In this document: in pieces, positions 31,901-33,418 of the stretch
How positions within the stretch are numbered: the first letter of the stretch is position 1
Layout of the letters: every line of letters begins with the position of its first letter
From: RQOF01 sp964461135
GTDB taxonomy: Bacteria > Calditrichota > Calditrichia > RBG-13-44-9
DNA length: 33,418 bases
Reading direction: 5' to 3'
Assembly (NCBI GenBank): GCA_964461135.1
Contig: CAYWTB010000047.1
Span: 1 to 33,418 of the forward strand
Translations under genes and position numbers: made by a program
The notes under the pieces: generated by a model
Told to the model about the DNA's origin: nothing
Database searches by the model: none
What the model saw: the letters and a program-made list of their open reading frames with translations, nothing else

Positions 31901-33418
31901 CCCCCGCAAATCCGAATCCCGTCCCCACCGTATCCAGGCTCACCCCCACCAGACCACTCGGCGCGATACCCGCCGAGCCTACATTCGTCAACTGGCCTCG
32001 CAACCGGAATACCTGACCCGGGGATACCGTTACACTGGAAAGATCCAGGTTCACCACCAGCGCCGCCTCCCGCACGATCGCCATCGGCGTCTGAACACTC
32101 GGTACCACCACCGCCGAAGGATTACCACTGTTCTCATCCCTCGCCGCCGCGATGATCGTCCCCACAATGTTCCGCGGCACCGGATAGGCCGTGCCTCCCG
32201 TATACACCCGTACCTGACTGCTGTCTCCGGTAATAACCGATACGGTGTCCACCAAACGTACTGACAATGAATCAAAACTGAATCCGGTCGGCAGTACCAC
32301 CCGAACCTGCGAGGAATCCGTCGTCCCCGCTACGCCCTGGTTCTCGATCTTATAACTTAACAGAAAACTCTGATTGGTGCTCACCGTCAGATCCGTCGCT
32401 CCGGGCGGCTCCAGCACCCGCACACTCAACGCCAGCGCCGATCGATCCACCAGGTACACCGTGTGATCCAGCGTGTCGGCCAACGCATTACCCGACGGAA
32501 ACTCAAACGCACTCAACTGCACACTGAATACCGCACTAGACGCACCACTCGACGGTGCCGTCACCTGCCAGCTCGCCGTGTCCGCCGCACCCGAGCCTAA
32601 TGTCACTTGATCCGATCCCGATATGGTATAGCCACCGCCTGCCGGCAACACCAACTGCGCTATCCGGTTCGCCGGATTCACACTCCCAATAAAACTAAAC
32701 GCACCCTCTATCGTAAAACTCTGACTGGTCGATATCGTGTCATCGGTCGCTCCCGCCGGCGAGATCAACCGGACATTGGTCACCGCTACCGCGCCTCCAC
32801 TCACCACCGTCACACTCGTCGTGTCCCGGCCCTGCTGCTGCAGTACCAGGTTCGCCGGATATTTATTCTCATCATAGGCCACCGTATCATCCACTAATCC
32901 GATCAGATCATACACTCCTACCGCAGCCGGTGCCGTCAGTAACCATGTCACCGGCGTGCCACCCACCAGATGCAACCGCTTCAATGCCACATCTCCGCTG
33001 CGAAACGTAAAGCCTGTACCGGTGGTGTCCAGCCTCACCCACACCGAATCTCCCGGCTCTATCCCCGCTACTCCCACATTCTGCAACGTCGCACTCAGAT
33101 CCAATGGCTGGCCCGGCGAGGCCAACTCACTCACACTGTTCATCGAAAACACCAGCGTCGCCTCTCGCACAATACTCAGCGGGATCACTTCACTGTTGTC
33201 CGATACAAACGAGGGTAAATTACTGTTCTCATCCGCCGCCGCACTGATCAGCGTCGCCGTCAGGTTCTGTGGCACCAACCGCTCCGTGCCTCCCGTATAC
33301 ACCCGTACCTGACTGCTGTCTCCGGTAATAACCGATACGGTGTCCACCAAACGTACTGACAATGAATCAAAACTGAATCCGGTCGGCAGTACCACCCGAA
33401 CCTGCGAGGAATCCGTCG
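25980..33418 (-). CDS. Giant secreted repeat protein with T9SS-like C-terminal domain (5' end outside the window)
   Basis: At least 2478 residues are encoded, and the frame is still open at the right edge: codons 33396-33416 read TDSSQVR and match the same place in the next repeat. The apparent start at 33395 is an internal GTG. The protein is a chain of beta-sandwich-like modules (CARDB/Ig-like) in a recurring order I call A (opens ALVV...SPGQ, ends VAYDxNKYP), B (SPAGATDDTxSTxQ) and C (EPPGxxDxxxSTNQSF), about 365 residues per set. Two sets are identical. Later modules (below about 29880) diverge. The final 94 residues (25983-26264) start NYPNPF and contain a FlgD-Ig-like segment (IKIYTLLGGLVW, GVYIAVLKTDG), the pattern of T9SS type A sorting domains. 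It is a likely surface adhesin or S-layer-like protein; its ligand is unknown. Confidence 0.88.
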   Translation of the reverse strand, partial: TDSSQVRVVLPTGFSFDSLSVRLVDTVSVITGDSSQVRVYTGGTERLVPQNLTATLISAAADENSNLPSFVSDNSEVIPLSIVREATLVFSMNSVSELASPGQPLDLSATLQNVGVAGIEPGDSVWVRLDTTGTGFTFRSGDVALKRLHLVGGTPVTWLLTAPAAVGVYDLIGLVDDTVAYDENKYPANLVLQQQGRDTTSVTVVSGGAVAVTNVRLISPAGATDDTISTSQSFTIEGAFSFIGSVNPANRIAQLVLPAGGGYTISGSDQVTLGSGAADTASWQVTAPSSGASSAVFSVQLSAFEFPSGNALADTLDHTVYLVDRSALALSVRVLEPPGATDLTVSTNQSFLLSYKIENQGVAGTTDSSQVRVVLPTGFSFDSLSVRLVDTVSVITGDSSQVRVYTGGTAYPVPRNIVGTIIAAARDENSGNPSAVVVPSVQTPMAIVREAALVVNLDLSSVTVSPGQVFRLRGQLTNVGSAGIAPSGLVGVSLDTVGTGFGFAGDVALKSVDLSAGSDTVSWLLRAPSYTDTVALYARVDDNVAYDANKYPTDLVTRQVGEDSTVVRVTTGGVVNVANIQLTSPAGATDDTVSTAQQFTLSSTAEFFGSVSPVGRTVELSARNAGVFALIDPGLRTVSGDTTLSWRITAPATVAGPQSYWFDVVVSGTEQNTGEPLSDRDSLLVTVVPRAVVSVEGEIQEPPGVVADNIASTNQSFVLRYWTSNSGVAQTSGSSLVRLNLPLGFGFDVGVTDRTDSLYIAAGDTQSVVVYTGATPRPLQNLDATLVVAAHDTNTNAPAQIGTSLSRISIQIESEAALVVNLDLSSVTVSPGQVFRLRGQLTNVGSAGIAPSGLVGVSLDTVGTGFGFAGDVALKSVDLSAGSDTVSWLLRAPSYTDTVALYARVDDNVAYDANKYPTDLVTRQVGEDSTVVRVTTGGVVNVANIQLTSPAGATDDTVSTAQQFTLSSTAEFFGSVSPVGRTVELSARNAGVFALIDPGLRTVSGDTTLSWRITAPATVAGPQSYWFDVVVSGTEQNTGEPLSDRDSLLVTVVPRAVVSVEGEIQEPPGVVADNIASTNQSFVLRYWTSNSGVAQTSGSSLVRLNLPLGFGFDVGVTDRTDSLYIAAGDTQSVVVYTGATPRPLQNLDATLVVAAHDTNTNAPAQIGTSLSRISIQIIQEATLSLTVSPDSISRSPGQVLTIQASLDNIGTADIEPSDLVWVKLDIVGTGFLFNNDVARKRVQLINKNAPVIWSLFATDRIGTYNLIALIDDSVAYDENKYPDNLVVKQKPSDTTRVIVKEAGLVEIEDPLQIIYPDGATDDTLSTAQEFTLQAVVHFAGSIDSIGRRAQLEDPGFGLITPQLQNMEGRDTITWQIRAPLDTFTTNRTLRVIAFGTESNTLEVKRDTVYKTIILQERAKLDLSAGISEPDGAADQTVSTYQEFEINVKVQNSGKAATAGSSRVALSLPNGFSFNESLIVTRDTVSVAENDSMIVPVWTRDIVATTAQAISMQLFEAARDNNSGLPAPGITTASLNQMRIVSRAELDMQLITISPVNISQDFPFQLSARINKLGTAGVLPQDPAWRDSVRVKLTYDQADFSLKVNENAVKKVVLSQPFTWNLRSENNASGTYNFIISLDSFPLFDENNYDSTVVYVRDMQDSAVINVNNEAKISINDIYLKTRVNQGPQIEVSTRQDSILLHLNVSFNDIYGSDRRATILLPEGFPSITTAQKTVTDTTVEWYFRAPSLAISTYDTVKVLVQARPAPGGDLYIDSSAYALIKVRDRASLVLTTVIGNADTVSYGQTFTYRTLVENIGDVGISDNRKLKLDAGPNLSIQGDTSWVKNLIRPFIVNSTLEWTVRADSTAGLTQLVSQLVTLQDARNKILNSRKSMLVLADDNPDLSGIESDIKFISAQISAMTDTSYLQVSYAEMPLDSLTGLKAYADPDSQQDPIYIQPAASIKIVPELAQLPDTISTGQNFTVNIEVEPSLQIINMRASITFPSNSGQFKVVDWLKPVSTDDTVSWDVTAPPYNNVNVQTIIDPIEIIVTGTDKNTSQEVSDTLTTSLLLQREAVMKLGLKVTAPSSATDNRLLPGQEFTVAAIVTKSGDAGITGSGTIRLILNADDGLEVVGGEQLDKTFNWPDTLVTWQLRTPDRLITTSIRAVYTERPNDDNTGQPATLHPDSSVASISISTEEKTLLVTRVDGIRPNTINAGGAINIPLIGLKIDNSTAIDIDTVIVDSIALVLLNNSDRRELEEPARYINRIQVMNLANFPAALSRIAGIPQVFADTTLDAGTQGEFGIRFNRNALKLEPGQTDTLVIVADLKPGAPNTSFIFKVRNLYPYVNTPNSPVTAVDNNGTKFNESEQGESMPVTILSGASEDQFSNYPNPFGESSGGSTRFVFYKQGTGPAEIKIYTLLGGLVWSDRLDNLPGGQVYDGKFTWDGYNNRGQKVLNGVYIAVLKTDGETFKTKVAYIK
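25983..26264 (-). other. T9SS type A / FlgD-Ig-like C-terminal sorting domain
   Basis: The last 94 residues of the giant protein begin FSNYPNPF and continue with TRFVFYKQG, AEIKIYTLLGGLVW, GKFTWDGYNNRGQKVLNGVY and a short KVAYIK end. The YPNPF start, the hydrophobic strand pattern and the W-DG...G..V..GVY section are shared by T9SS sorting domains and FlgD-Ig domains. Secretion by T9SS is the reading from family knowledge; no core T9SS gene other than the PorV-like one is in the window. Confidence 0.75.
29887..30971. repeat. Tandem repeat copy 1 (1085 bases)
   Basis: This block is repeated at 30982-32066 with a constant shift of 1095 bases. The translated proteins of the two copies are the same in the coding frame, and antisense frames in several parts also agree, so the DNA is at or near complete identity. 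It ends where copy 2 starts to differ (TTCACTCTCA spacer at 30972-30981). Confidence 0.93.
30982..32066. repeat. Tandem repeat copy 2 (1085 bases)
   Basis: This is the partner of 29887-30971. It encodes the same 360-odd residues of modules A, B and C in the giant protein. Its upstream-coding flank (32067 onward) diverges from the spacer between the copies. Confidence 0.93.
32189..32323. repeat. Partial repeat, left member of a 135-base identical pair
   Basis: These 135 bases recur at 33284-33418, again exactly 1095 bases away, within module C of the next repeat set. The identity runs to the window edge, so the full length of the second duplicated block cannot be seen. Confidence 0.9.
33284..33418. 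repeat. Partial repeat, right member, cut by the window edge
   Basis: Identical to 32189-32323 at a shift of 1095 bases. The same period as the main duplication shows that the repeat unit is fixed at 365 codons even where the copies have diverged between these blocks. Confidence 0.9.

Noticed and set aside
33393..33395. GTG as a true start of the giant gene
   Set aside because: The seven codons before it (TDSSQVR) continue the repeat exactly as in the next unit, so the gene runs past the window edge.

Overview
The window is 33.4 kb of chromosome from a Gram-negative bacterium. It carries genes for Kdo (inner-core LPS sugar) synthesis and LPS transport. It also carries a PorV-type outer-membrane protein and a giant repeat protein ending in a FlgD-Ig/type IX secretion (T9SS)-like C-terminal domain, plus DUF4175 and DUF4159 proteins. 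That combination points to the FCB group (for example Calditrichota, Neomarinimicrobiota or a KSB1-like lineage). This assignment is inference from gene content; there is no rRNA or marker phylogeny in the window. No tRNA, rRNA, CRISPR array or intact insertion sequence was recognised. Every gene except the first lies on the minus strand.

Layout. (1) 1-1800: a plus-strand phosphofructokinase with the residue pattern of the pyrophosphate-dependent enzyme, with a candidate promoter and a convergent terminator. (2) 1804-9616, minus: a compact LPS operon, transcribed kdsB, pyrG, a small zinc-ribbon protein, kdsA, kdsC, kdsD, lptC, an OstA/LptA-like gene, lptB. KdsD, KdsA and KdsC make Kdo, PyrG supplies the CTP used by KdsB to activate it, and the Lpt proteins move finished LPS across the envelope. 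Several genes overlap by 1 to 8 bases, which suggests translational coupling. (3) 10068-12317, minus: a Fur-family regulator, an M23 envelope peptidase with a good promoter, and a small secreted FN3-like protein, separated by two long AT-rich gaps. (4) 12589-19780, minus: a patatin-POTRA-barrel protein, a large DUF4175 coiled-coil membrane protein and a DUF4159 protein. A gap between the first two holds hairpins and a possible kinase remnant.

(5) 19968-33418, minus: the most unusual region. The furthest upstream gene, cut by the right window edge, encodes more than 2470 residues of repeated beta-sandwich-like modules ending in the T9SS-like domain. Fifteen bases downstream is a PorV-like barrel fused to TPR repeats, followed closely by two partner-switching proteins and then a DUF456 membrane protein. 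The first partner-switching protein joins an RsbW-like kinase, a transmembrane sensor, HAMP and a SpoIIE-type PP2C phosphatase in one chain. The second is a STAS anti-anti-sigma factor. Both end in a transposase-style helix-turn-helix module, and the two modules align without gaps (17 of 56 identical). No sigma factor is present. I read this as a candidate partner-switching system that may act directly on DNA rather than only through a sigma factor, lying in an apparent transcription unit with a secreted surface protein and its outer-membrane partner.

The giant gene also contains a 1085-base block that appears identical in two tandem copies, with a 1095-base period. The same period recurs at the right edge of the window. 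This is either very recent repeat expansion or an assembly problem.
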